Positions 10,870 through 20,783 are shown, counted from the first letter of the stretch. The stretch: 64,000 nt of DNA from Diphasiastrum complanatum (GCA_029204225.1 CM055103.1:20834709-20898708), one strand, 5' to 3'. The notes: a model not told the origin generated them from the sequence alone. Numbers and translations: made by a program.

Positions 10870-12254
10870 TCCACAAGAAAAAAACGACAAAATCTTTATT
10901 CACATTCGGTCCATTTCCTTCAAAGAGGACTTCAGCTAGTACTGGATTTAACATTTCTAATGCTAATTTAGGAGCATCACTCTCATTCTCATAAGGGCCA
11001 ATTAAACCCGAGAGAATGAGCCGGGTCTCGAATCTAGGGCAGAAATCATTCAAAACGGCTTTTCAGAGGACACAGTAAGGCTTTGGTGCTAACGGTGACA
11101 ACTCCACCTCACCAATGTCCTTGGAGAGTGCTTTGCATTTAAGAAGCTCCGTCGGTCTATCTGGACTATACTTGTTGCTGAAGTAGAAAATAAAGTTGTT
11201 GGGCAAGTTCCCAATGTAGTGGGCCATAGACCTGTCCAGAGTTCCTGCTTCAACTTTCTCCCGAATGCCACCCCTTCACATAGCAAATGCATCAAGCTCC
11301 ACTGCGTCCTGTATTTGGTTTAAATTATTGTAAAATGAGTATAATGAAGACAAACAAACATAACAAAAATACACAAGTTGAATTGTTGGGTCAAACTTGC
11401 CTCGGTCCCTTCATCAATGTCTTCGGTTTGCACAAGCTGAATTCCTTTGCCTTTGTACTTCATGTCAGCAGTTTTCCCTTCGAGTACCTCGAATGGCCTT
11501 GTTTGAGCGTTTTCAATTGGCAAAGCACTCTTGCCAGTGCTTGCTCGGTGGTGTCCGTGTCATGGCCGATCAACTTCACATACGTGTCGTCGGGCTGGGT
11601 CTGGTCGAAAGTGGAACTGCCATTCTGCAAATTTACCAATGCTGCCAGCATCTCATCTTCTCGCAAGCCGAGAATATGTTGCAAGTCATGCATGAACACA
11701 TACTCTTGCCCATCAATGATGATTGGAGCAAGGCCATGGATTCGAAGCATGACATCATCGGACTCATCTATATCTTTTGGCTCTGCTGATGTGGATGCAC
11801 CTGTTGCCTCTTGCGTAGCCAAGACTACTTCGTGCTCCGCATATAAATCTTCCTCTTCACCCGGGTCATGCATCTCGTTCACTTGCTCACTAGGATTGTG
11901 TTCGTTGCGGGCCATAGTCGTTGGAAATTCATTAAGCAAAAAAATAACAATAATCTCACCGGATAGAAACTTCCTTCCCACACTTTCAAGATCAAAAGTT
12001 TTCAGCTGATCCTTTGTTAGCTCCAAGTAATGATCGTTACCCAAGTGACTAATAAATCTGTTGAGACGAGCGATAAAGGGTCTATCTCCTTTCCATATAT
12101 AACTAAGCAAGTTATATGGAATCCACATGATAGTTGAGCCAGGAATTCGTATGGCATAAGGCTTCAAAGTTTCATCTATATACTCACTCACATACGTGAA
12201 TGCATCTGTATTAGCCCGTAGAGTGGCAAGCGTGTCTATTCTACCGGTGAACAT
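10870..12254 (-). pseudogene. Uncharacterised gene beside the RAG1-like relic
   Basis: The frame opens at 12,254 (MFTGRIDTLATLRANTD). It runs about 240 codons through 'MWIPYNLLSYIWKGDRPFI' and an acidic linker, to 'GQEYVFMHDLQHILGLRED'. Near 11,530 the coding frame shifts and continues as 'PIENAQTRPFEVLEGKT'. A 92-bp intron with an unusual GC donor (GAG|GCAAGT, 11,401/11,400) and a 'tacag' acceptor (exon resumes at 11,308) joins it to 'DAVELDAFAM', a TGA, 'REKVEAGTLDRSMAHYIGN', a second TGA near 11,060, and 'LILSGLIGPYENESDAP'. I do not recognise the family. With two stops and a shift it is inactive. It starts about 330 bp downstream of the transposase 3' half on the same strand, so the two may have been neighbours in one element. 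Confidence 0.45.
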
Positions 12255-12587
12255 ACAATAAATACAATCTAACTGATCTAAAAACTATGTGGGGGCTAGC
12301 AAATTGGCCAACTCTATTTTAGAGGACGACATTGTGATACAACAAAGAACACTAATTTACCAACAAACTAGTAGTTTAATTGAACAAGACAAGCTAAAAT
12401 AAGAGGAAAGAAATTTCAACAAAACAAGAAGTGACAACAAAATGAAAACCCCCACTCTTATATAGAAGGACGTGTTTCCAAAAATAGATATTAAAACAAA
12501 GCAATTTCTATTTATAACAACAATCCAATTTGTCAGTAATATTTATCACAAAGGAATATTCGAATTAAAATCCAACATAAATTGCTT

Positions 12588-13659
12588 CTATTCCATCTCA
12601 TCAGTTTCCGTAGCTTCTCTAGTGTTGTTTTTCAAAACATTGGATGTTGGTGTCCTCGACATCCATCTCTTTCCAACTCGGACTCTAGACATCCTCCATT
12701 CTTGATGCCTTGTTTTAGCATTAGAGGATTGCCATGCCGTTTTTCTAACTGAATTTGAATTGGAGATCATTGAACTCAACTCTTCAGTTCTTGTATTTTG
12801 AAAGTGTCCTCGGCCCAAAACTCCTCTGTAAAACCATTGGAATATCTCAACCAATGCATTACTAAGACCCTTTCCTCCGCCATGGCGTGAATTCTTGAAA
12901 TATGCAGCCTTTGCCCTGTAATGACTCTTTTCCATGCCTTGCATATTCCAGATAGCTAATGATCCATAGGTTTTCATAAACCAAGGTCCATGAGCATAGA
13001 AGATGTGCTGTTCATAGAAAATATGTATTAGTTTAAATCTTGATAAATACATAAATACGAAAGTGAAAAATATGAGACACACATACCATATAGTGAGTTA
13101 TGTGTGTTTCTCCCCATGCATTGATCATCAATTCAGTAAATGTTTTGACTTCTCTTGCGTATCTATCCAAATCTTCATCTCTCACAATATTTTTGTTGAT
13201 AGTTTGTGACAAGGCATCAAATGATTGCCAAACCTTAGCACGTGTACTTGCCATGCGAGGATTTGAGCCAATATTTGTTGTGCATTGACATATTTTCTTC
13301 CAGTACTCCCATTCAACACTGCTTTCACGTGCAGTATGATTTGACAATAAGTGTCTTGCTTTTGCACTACCCGGTTGAAACTTTTGCTGGACCATCTTGC
13401 GTTTTTCCACTCATCTCAATGTCTTTGATAAGACTCACGTGACCCCCATGCAATCCCATATCGGATAAAATTATCTCTAGATTTCTAATGCTAACATCTG
13501 CTCTTGATTTGGGCTGCATGTTCCATGCGTAACAACAATGCAAAAATAATAATTTGTCCAGTATTTGTAATTCACCATGCATTGTGCAAAAATGGACTCT
13601 TTCAAGAGGAATGTTTAACACAGGACTCCAAGCTTTGTCTAGATTGTGCCTATTTGGTG
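12588..13659 (-). pseudogene. RAG1/Transib-like transposase, 3' half
   Basis: Coding starts directly at the edge of an LTR-like repeat (13,659) with 'RHNLDKAWSPVLNIPLERVH' and 'FCTMHGELQILDKLL'. A one-base frameshift near 13,385 leads into 'GSAKARHLLSNHTARE' and 'KVWQSFDALSQTI'. A phase-0 intron (13,008-13,086, ATG|GTATGT to gaacag|CAC) joins 'WGETHITHYM' to 'HIFYAHGPWFMKTYGSLAIW' and then 'NMQGMEKSHYRAKA'. The frame ends at 12,588 after a basic tail. The spliced H-x4-H pair, with a glutamate exactly 20 residues after the second histidine, matches the spacing of the zinc histidines and the catalytic glutamate of RAG1 (H937, H942, E962 in mouse; established knowledge). The 5' half lies on the other strand at 19.1-20.24 kb. 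Confidence 0.6.
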
Positions 13660-14240
13660 TCATGTGCCAACCTTAGCATTCAAACATCTAATCCATTTAT
13701 TAAATATCAAATTACAATGGAAATGCAAAAAATCAAGAAACTAGTCAAAAATCAAGAAGAAAGCTAAAAGTAGCAAAACTTCACCAAATTTGATAAAATA
13801 AGGTATCTTTATTCATGATTATTGGTCATTCACAAGATAGGGCCTGATTCTAGAGCATGATCATAGCTCTCATGTGATTTTAGACACATGAACCACTTTC
13901 TCCATCAAGAAAGCTCTCCAAGAGAAGCTCCAAGATCTCTTAAAACTCAAAATTACAAAATGAACAATAGCCTAGCACGACCTCAGCTATTTATAGTGGT
14001 CATGATTATTGATCATTCACAAGATAGGGCCTGATTCTAGAGCATGATCATAGCTCTCATGTGATTTTAGGCACATGAACCACTTTCTCCATCAAGAAAG
14101 CTCTCCAAGAGAAGCTCCAAGATCTCTTAAAATTCAAAATCACAAAATGAACAATAGCCTCCAAATTTAGCACGACCTCAGCTATTTATAGTGGTCATTT
14201 GTGCCTCTACTATAATTTGAGGCCTTATTTGTCATGAAAT
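13660..14240 (-). repeat. LTR-like repeat, minus copy with internal duplication
   Basis: In minus orientation it ends ...GGCACATGACA at 13,660, right against the transposase 3' half, and matches the plus-strand LTR at 20,380-20,783. A TATA-like 'ctataaatagc' and 'gaatgatcaataatcatgaa' are shared. About 190 bp is tandemly duplicated (13,810-13,980 and 13,985-14,190). The 5' edge (near 14,240) loses similarity to the other copy just before the expected LTR start, which suggests a breakpoint. Confidence 0.65.
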
Positions 14241-15060
14241 GGATGAGAAATAAGTTGTATACGAGGTCAAGTGAAAAAGCTAAAAGTTGAGAGAGAATTA
14301 GTGGGATTCATTTTTCTACATATTTGAAAGTCTGAGATGGTCCAACATTGTATGGCAAAGTGGCAATATATCTTCAAATTGGAGATATGTAGATTTATGA
14401 TATATGAGTACTCAACTCTTGTAAATTACAATGCTTGCTTTTCTTTGTCTTACTCATTTTAGATAAGCAAATAAGGACCATATACAATTGAATAATCCTA
14501 GAGCTAAGTGAGGATAAAGGCACTAGATGATACAGAAAGAGAAGAAAAATTGAAAGGGAAAATTACTGAGTATCGTGTGCACATGAAAAGTGCATATTTA
14601 GAAATCATAACATTTAGCAAGCATATCAATCTTATCTTTTGCCATTAGATCGATGGGGAAGATTGAAAACAGTGTGCAAAAGAAAGAAGGATAATCGATT
14701 TTTATGGTTTGCCATCTATGGAAGTAATTTTTCAGTTTGAAATGATTCCAGTCCATAAAAGATCTAAGCTTGCAAATATGTAGACCATCAACATAGAACA
14801 GATTCTAAAGTATAGTGATCTCCCAAAAACGGAATTACTGTCAGCTCATCACGCCAAACGAGTATTCTCAATAGAAAGAAGGTGCTCTCACTGTTGTGTG
14901 CGAAATTAGATCTAAATTTTCAGAAATGCGTAAGAATGAAGGGTATTGATTATTGCTAGTATTAGCAATGAGCATGCATCCAAAGTGAAAGTAATCATTG
15001 GTTTGTCTCTCACTTACATTGTTGTCAGTTAATGGGTCCGCATATAATTTCCCTCGTCAT
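14240..15060. other. 3' flank of the MATE gene, no gene seen
   Basis: A/T-rich sequence without coding frames of note. It separates the MATE stop codon from the LTR-like repeat. It presumably contains the MATE 3' UTR, but I cannot place a polyadenylation site with confidence. Confidence 0.4.
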
Positions 15061-16629
15061 TTAACAGACAGGGATCTCCTCCTTGTGACAATCACTTGAT
15101 TGAATGGGCAGCTTTTTGCTTGCAGACGAGTCGATCCGTCCCATTGCCTTCATGGCTTGCTTGTCCCAATCGATGAACAGTGTGATCAGGAAAAGAGTAA
15201 CAGTCTTGATTGCCATCCCCACAATCATTCCTATCCACAGCCCCAAGTCGTTGTATTTGAAGACGAAGGCTAATATGATTGAGCACGGCAATCCCACAAT
15301 GTAAAACGACCCCAGGTTCGTGTACGCTCCAAGATCTTGCCAGCCACATCCCCTCGACACGCCTGAAATAACACCTTGGATGGCATCCATGAATACAAGT
15401 GCGACAAGGAAAGGCATACATTGGTAGACGTACTCGACAACCTTGGCATCGTTTGTGAAGGCCCAGCCATCAACTTTGCGCAGTACTGACATTAGCAAAG
15501 TTGCCATCAAAGCACCTTCCAATACAGCCATTACGACGTTAACTGTCACCGCAAACTTCGCGGCTTGTGGGTGGCCAGCTCCAAGCTCATTCGACACACG
15601 AGTACTGACGGCAGCACTGAGGCTAAATGGCACCATGTACATGAATATCAAATTCGTGAGACAGATGGTGAAGGTAGATGTTTGCAGCTGAGGGTCTGGC
15701 AACAGTCCTGAGAGAATGACAAGTACTTGGAATGACCAAATCTCCAAGCATAGCATGACTGCGGAGGGGATAGCCAGCTTGAAGAAACTTCCGAGGTCAT
15801 TATAAGCCTCCCTTGAAAAGGATGTCCAAGTCTTTTTGCACCGGGGTGAAAATTTCACATAGGCAGCCAGGAGCGCAACAGTCAGCCAATTTGAAATGCC
15901 GAGGGAAAGGGCTGCTCCGCGAAATCCCATGCCCAACTTGAAGATGACAAGCCAACAGAGGAGGATATGGAAAGGTAACGTGGTCAGTGATATCACTGCC
16001 ATCGGCAACACGACACTCTGTGTCTGCAAGAACTTCAACAAGGGTTGAAGAGAGGCATATGCAAATATGGTTGGAATCAGCCACCGGGCGTACTCCCCCG
16101 CTGCAACTGAAATCTCAGGGTCCTGCCCAACAGCCTTGAGTAGATTACCCATGTTCCACCACAAAACAGCGATAGGTAGGCTTGTAAGGTACAAAACCAA
16201 GATGGCACGTTGAAGGAAAATACCCAGCATGCGATACTGCTTGGCTCCGTAAGCCTGCCCGCACAAAGTCTCCAATGCGGAAGCCATTCCCATGAAAAGG
16301 CTTGTGCCCGTAACACTTGCGATGGAGTTGGCCAGGGAGGCACTGGAAAGCGCGAGTGCACCCAAGTGCCCAACAAACATGATCGACACTACAGTCAGTG
16401 AATACCAAAGCAAATTCACACAGATCATTGGGAAGGCAATCCTTAGCTGCGTCCCAATCTCTTCCCTTAACCGATTTTCTGTGCGTAAGTTCAACGTTGT
16501 ATCGTATTTCCCAGCTCCACAGTTGAATCCTCCATCCCCAGCGTGCGGATTTGTGGTGGATTTGGATGGCTCCTCTCTGTTTATCAAGGGCTCTCCCAAA
16601 CTACAGCCCTGATAGGCCATCGCTCCCAC
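15061..16629 (-). CDS. MATE-family transporter (DETOXIFICATION-like), intronless
   Basis: A single uninterrupted frame of 522 codons encodes a complete plant MATE efflux carrier. Such proteins exchange protons for organic cations, flavonoids, alkaloids or xenobiotics at the plasma membrane or tonoplast; the substrate cannot be read from sequence. A hydrophilic N-terminus of about 60 residues is followed by about 12 hydrophobic segments in two six-helix halves. Family motifs are clear: 'MFVGHLGALALSSASLANS' in helix 2, 'ETLCGQAYGAKQYRMLGIF' before helix 4, 'STRVSNELGAGHP' at the start of the second half, and 'QGVISGVSRGCGWQDLGAY'. Start choice: M1 at 16,629 gives MGAMAYQGC; M4 is an equally possible start. 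It most resembles the ALF5/DTX1-19 clade, whose members usually have several introns, so a retrocopy origin is possible. No disabling change is seen. Confidence 0.95.
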   Translation of the reverse strand: MGAMAYQGCSLGEPLINREEPSKSTTNPHAGDGGFNCGAGKYDTTLNLRTENRLREEIGTQLRIAFPMICVNLLWYSLTVVSIMFVGHLGALALSSASLANSIASVTGTSLFMGMASALETLCGQAYGAKQYRMLGIFLQRAILVLYLTSLPIAVLWWNMGNLLKAVGQDPEISVAAGEYARWLIPTIFAYASLQPLLKFLQTQSVVLPMAVISLTTLPFHILLCWLVIFKLGMGFRGAALSLGISNWLTVALLAAYVKFSPRCKKTWTSFSREAYNDLGSFFKLAIPSAVMLCLEIWSFQVLVILSGLLPDPQLQTSTFTICLTNLIFMYMVPFSLSAAVSTRVSNELGAGHPQAAKFAVTVNVVMAVLEGALMATLLMSVLRKVDGWAFTNDAKVVEYVYQCMPFLVALVFMDAIQGVISGVSRGCGWQDLGAYTNLGSFYIVGLPCSIILAFVFKYNDLGLWIGMIVGMAIKTVTLFLITLFIDWDKQAMKAMGRIDSSASKKLPIQSSDCHKEEIPVC

Positions 16630-17490
16630 TCACCTCTCCTCTTTCTTCTCTTTTGCTGCAAAGTTCAAACTGGCAAATTGCAATCACAACGCTGCTCTTT
16701 CTCTTCTACCTTCGGTAATCCCTCCACTTATCATTATATGTATTGATTGCTACCCACCAACAGTGACAAATGATATCATTCATTCATTCATTGTGAATTT
16801 GGAGATCCTCCTAAATCATAATGAAGCACGATAGTTATATATATCAGGTGGAGATGGAATTATAATGAATCACGATAGTAATTATATCAGGTGGAAATGG
16901 AATGATGAGAGAGCTGAAGCTGATGGCCATGGGCCATGGCCCTATATTTGGGGGACCTGGAGGCTGGCCTAGCCCCTTGTCCCCTGGGCCCTGGATCTTC
17001 TGGAATCTGTAGCCCTGGCCGCTCTTCCCCTCTTTGGAAAGCCACCAAAAGTATAAGAATGGAATATGTAAAGTATATTTCATAAAATACTGTTGACTTT
17101 TGAAGAGACGACAACCTTTTTTAAATGCAAATTTTTCGTTTCTCATTTTTATATGGATAATTGAAGACTTCAGAGATTGCTGTAAATGAAGTAGAACTTA
17201 GGCTACATTATAGAGTTAATACAATAAATTTTTAATTTAGATTTTTAGTATTGGCAAAATATCTAAGATGCAAGATTTAAAAGGCAAAAATTTTCAAAAT
17301 CAACAAGCTTTTCTATTTGCAGGTTTCCAACAATGCCCAGCCCCCAGCCCTAGGATGCTTTAGTACACAAATATGTGAGTACACGGCAATGGGCATGCAA
17401 GGACGGACTTGGTTTTGGAGCCAATTTGACAGCAGGCCTTCGCCTTCTAAGCTCATCAAATCAATCATCATCCCCTGAATAAGTACTTAT
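16630..17490. other. Upstream region of the MATE gene, with a short tandem repeat
   Basis: This is the 5' flank and probable promoter/5' UTR of the MATE gene on the minus strand. A two-unit tandem repeat (16,818-16,861 and 16,862-16,904, 'ataatgaaKcacgatagt...atcaggtggaRatggaat') lies about 190-275 bp upstream of the start codon. I cannot assign a specific TATA box or factor site. No other gene is seen up to 17,490. Confidence 0.4.
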
Positions 17491-17496
17491 GTAGTA

Positions 17497-17620
17497 GGTA
17501 ATGGCCATTGAGAGGGCCATTACCATAAATAATCTGGAACCCGGCAGCGAGTGGCGGAGGCCACGAGCTGTCCAGGGACCGGATTATTTGTGGTAATGGT
17601 CCAACCAATGGACCATTACC
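17497..17620. mobile_element. 124-bp MITE whose terminal repeats are themselves hairpins
   Basis: Left arm (17,497-17,541) and right arm (17,576-17,620) are inverted repeats of each other: GGTAATGGYC...GGNCCATTACC, then aYaaataatcYgg. Each arm also folds on itself (GGTAATGGCC/GGCCATTACC with perfect 10-bp arms; GGTAATGGTCC/GGACCATTACC with perfect 11-bp arms). The centre is a GC-rich 'gcagcgagtggcggaggcc'. A truncated inverted copy sits at 6454-6530. Confidence 0.65.
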
Positions 17621-17625
17621 TCACG

Positions 17626-17654
17626 TAATTGCCTTTCGGCTGATTTTTTTGATG

Positions 17655-17688
<34 letters not shown>

Positions 17689-17690
17689 GT
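17626..17690. mobile_element. Partial TIR element with CT array
   Basis: 'taattgcctttcggctgatt' matches the TIR of the 6039-6448 element with one change, and it is again followed by a T-run and (CT)n (17,657-17,685). The other end is missing. Confidence 0.5.
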
Positions 17691-17988
17691 GCGCTGTTGT
17701 TGGAGGGTTTGCGGATCCTGAGGCAACCCTAACCCTAGTTAATAAGTGAGAGGGATTTGGCACCCTGCGTGTGTAAGTCCAACCTGATGATCAAATAGTG
17801 ATTTGATAATTAGAAAGTCAATAAAAGGACTTTAGGTCTTTTTGCGGGACTTTTAATGTCGTAGGCTAAAATGTCAAGTTAGTGAATAAAGTTGGGACTC
17901 CCACCAAAATTGATTCAAATTCAAATTCAAATTGGTTCCCTCCAATTTTGAATGATTCCCACTCTTTTTTAAATTTGAATAGCTAGGA

Positions 17989-18200
17989 AGGTAGAAATGC
18001 TTCTTGGTTTCCAAGGGGAGGTTCGAACCTGGGACCAAAGAAACTTTGGATGCCAAGCTAACCAGTTGAGCCAACCCCGTTGGGTGCAAGGTAGAAATGC
18101 TTCTTGGTTTCCAAGGGAAGGCTCGAACTTGAGACCAAAGAAACTTTGGATGTCAAGCTAACCAATTGAGCCAACCCCGTTGGGTGGAAGGTAGAAATGG
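17989..18200 (-). repeat. Tandemly duplicated tRNA-derived SINE
   Basis: On the minus strand each unit contains a pol III A box in GGTTGGCTCAACTGGTTAGC, then a B box GGTTCGAACC about 35 bases on (second copy decayed, AGTTCGAGCC). The units are 100 bp (17,989-18,088 and 18,089-18,188), and a third begins at 18,189. Acceptor-stem pairing is poor, so this is not a working tRNA gene. A tRNA-derived SINE head is the best reading. Confidence 0.6.
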
Positions 18201-18540
18201 ACCAATAGGACTCAAAAAGGGCCTCTTCTTTGCCTAAACAAGTTTTCTAATCATAATTAATTTAGTGCTAATCAATCCTATGTGGCACCTTTACATTGGG
18301 TTACCATACAAGGTGAGCAAGAGTTAAGGCCTAAATGTAGGTCTCATTTTCATAGACTATTGTAGGTTATTTGCATAGACTATAATAGGCAACTAATAGG
18401 TAAGTTACAAATTACAACTAAATTAGGGTTAGTATAGGACGACCTTTCATTGTCCTCACTACAATAAGACCCTAGGGATGGAAACTAGTATATGCTAATA
18501 AAGCTTATATCATGGTTAGTTCACATTGAACTTTGACACC
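18200..18540. other. Intergenic; possible element end
   Basis: No coding frame. 'cactacaataagacc' at about 18,458 resembles the CACTA-type terminal motif of plant DNA transposons and lies just upstream of the split transposase 5' half. No matching inverted end was found, so I give it little weight. Confidence 0.25.
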
Positions 18541-18542
18541 AT

Positions 18543-19079
18543 TTGATTAAGGTATATTGTAAAGTTCTACATAGATTATTTTGGGAAATTCGACATCTTC
18601 AAGATGACAACCAAGTATCAGTTACATGTGAAGTTAGAGAAGGATTATGCAACCACCAAAGCTGCATGGGTGTTAACTTAAATCCGTATGAGATGTATTG
18701 TTGGAGATTAAAAGACAAAAAACATATTGAGCTATGGGTAAGAGGTGATTTATACCCTCATAATCCATTGGTAGATGCTCCTCCTAAATTTTCTGATGTA
18801 CATAGTTTGTTAAGGTTCGTTGAGGATAGTCGGAATGGACTGCTTGGCTATTGTCAAGCAATGGATTCTCGAAGATTCCAAGCTGAGACATTGGCAAATA
18901 CGGCAAACATTCATATCTTGAGTATTAATGACAATTTAAAGTCATTGCATGAAAAAAATATGAAATTGGAGCAGGAGATAAATGGTTTGAAAATAGAGCT
19001 CGCCAGTTCTGTCGCAAAAATTGAAGTATTGCAATCTTCAATCAGTATATTTCAAAGGACAATATATGGCTTACAATGA
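18543..19079 (+). CDS. Uncharacterised ORF with coiled coil, upstream of the RAG1-like 5' half
   Basis: An open frame of 178 codons from MIKVYCKVLHRLFWEI to 'ISIFQRTIYGLQ'. The first part has several Cys and Trp residues ('GLCNHQSCMGVNLNPYEMYC', 'LKDKKHIELWVRGDLYPH'). The second half is a heptad-like helical region ('NDNLKSLHEKNMKLEQEING'). I do not recognise a family. It ends 16 bp before the next candidate start (ATG 19,095) on the same strand, so it is either a separate small protein of the same element or the N-terminal part of the transposase cut off by a stop. Confidence 0.45.
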   Translation: MIKVYCKVLHRLFWEIRHLQDDNQVSVTCEVREGLCNHQSCMGVNLNPYEMYCWRLKDKKHIELWVRGDLYPHNPLVDAPPKFSDVHSLLRFVEDSRNGLLGYCQAMDSRRFQAETLANTANIHILSINDNLKSLHEKNMKLEQEINGLKIELASSVAKIEVLQSSISIFQRTIYGLQ

Positions 19080-19094
19080 AAGCATAGAGTCTCG

Positions 19095-20242
19095 ATGGAT
19101 CAGCAAGCACAAAATGAAAACACTAAGAGACACAAACTAGAAGCTTTGGCACCAGGTGGTGGTGCCAGTAAAAGATGTATGAGGGACACATAAGAGTTCT
19201 TGCAAAAGACGGTTGGAAAAGATTTTATTTATGGAAAATATATGAAACATTTTTCTAAGGGTAAAGATTTGATTAAGATTGTGGAAGATGAAACAATTGA
19301 TTCAATTCGCTTGAGAATTGCAAAAAAGCTAGTCGACAAGTTCAAGCCAAATCCAAATGTTAAAGAGATGGTGTACGCATGTGACCAAGGAGGTGTGAGG
19401 GTATAGAGCTTCAAAGAAATATATGAAACGCTCTGACAGAAATGGGTTAAAACGCCATCAAATAATACCTACTTATAAACTTGTTGAATCCGCCAAACGA
19501 GAATACAATTCGATTTTGCTCTCTGAATTAGGAGAGTTTCAGCATATTGAGAATTCTTTTACAGTAACCAATAAGAAGAAAGGACCTCCGACATGTTTTC
19601 ATTATCATCAAGACAACAATATATTCTTAGATCTGGAAAAGGTCCAAGCGATGATGATCCGACATTACGAAGTTGAAACAAACGGTAAGAACATTTATTG
19701 TGGATTTTGATTTTCATTTGTATGCTTTTCTTCAACTAATATATTTTCGTAATGAAATTTTTTGTTTTACAGATTGCGGAGGTAAAGTTATATCTGTTAT
19801 TAAGTTGGACGAAGCAGAAATTGTAAAAGGGCGTAAACTTGAATGTGTCACAATCACCTTGATGAATCGTGAATTGCAACAGTTTGGCGGAAGTTATTGT
19901 AAAGAATTTAGCGTGCAATTCGAAAATCACATATGGTGGATAGCTGCATTTGAAGTTCCTAAGGAGTCTCACGACGTACTGGAGTGGCTATTTGAAAAAT
20001 GTAGTATATCTAAAATTATACATGCACAAAATGAAGGCAAATTGTTCAATGTTGAAGGAGAAAGCTTTGCTGTAGAATGGCACCTAGCTGCTGATTTGAA
20101 GACCTTGAAATGCATGTACGGTTGTGGTCTCGGTGCAAATGCAAAGAATCTTTGTATATATTGTATGTTTGAATCTGGACGGAACAAAAGTATTTTGAAT
20201 TGCAACCAACGTCTTGCACCAAATGTCATGTGCTGCATGTAA
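19095..20242 (+). pseudogene. RAG1/Transib-like transposase, 5' half
   Basis: The frame starts at ATG 19,095 (MDQQAQNENTKRHKLEAL), has a TAA at about 19,190 and runs in frame to 19,406 ('LRIAKKLVDKFKPNPNVKEM'). It then shifts to 'SKKYMKRSDRNGLKRHQ' and 'IIPTYKLVESAKREY'. A clean 88-bp phase-1 intron (19,685-19,772, G|GTAAG to ttttacag|AT) joins it to 'DCGGKVISVIKLDEAEIVKG' and 'KLECVTITLMNRELQ'. Further on come 'IWWIAAFEVPKESHDVLEW', 'VEWHLAADLK' and 'ANAKNLCIYCMFESGRNK'. In RAG1/Transib proteins the corresponding parts are a Ser-Tyr-rich '(P)SY...AK' segment, the first catalytic Asp, an acidic second strand and a CxxC zinc pair followed by Arg. The first Asp (KLDEAE) and CIYC fit; the second catalytic acid is unclear. 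It ends about 135 bp before an LTR. Confidence 0.6.
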
Positions 20243-20379
20243 TTAGCCCATGAGCTTACTAATGAATTGCCAAATATGGCCATGGAGCTAAAGTAGACTA
20301 GAATTAGTCATTAGGACAGTTAATAAGGTGGCTCGAACAACCCCGCTATATTTGTGAATAGCGAACTTGTAATAATGGT

Positions 20380-20783
20380 TGTAAGGCCCAAATTAGCCAA
20401 ATAAGGTCCCAAACTTATAGTAGAGGCACAAATGACCACTATAAATAGCTGAGGTCATGCCAAATTTGGAGGCTATTGTTCATTTTGTAATTTTGAGTTT
20501 TAAGAGATCTTGGAGCTTCTTGGAGAGCTTTCTTGATGGAGAAAGTGGTTCATGTGCCTAAAATCACATGAGAGCTATGATCATGCTCTAGAATCAGGCC
20601 CTATCTTGTGAATGATCAATAATCATGAATAAAGATACCTTACTTTGCCTATTTTGGTGAAGTTTTGCTACTTTTAGCTATCTTCTTGATTTTTGACTAG
20701 TTTCTTGATTTATTGCATTTCCATTGTAATTTGATGTTTAATGAATGGATTAGATGTTTGAATGCTAAGGTTGGCACATGACA
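20380..20783 (+). repeat. LTR (plus copy)
   Basis: It starts TGTAAGGCCCAAATTAGCC and ends GGCACATGACA, with a TATA-like 'ctataaatagc' about 55 bp in. A primer site follows at once. It is the inverted relative of the repeat at 13,660-14,240, and it follows the transposase 5' half directly. Confidence 0.65.

Noticed and set aside
15092-16746. Several open frames overlapping the MATE gene on both strands
   Set aside because: Shadows of the 522-codon gene; none has a recognisable motif.
18021-18084. Functional tRNA gene on the minus strand
   Set aside because: A and B boxes are present but the acceptor stem does not pair and the unit is tandemly duplicated; SINE is more likely.
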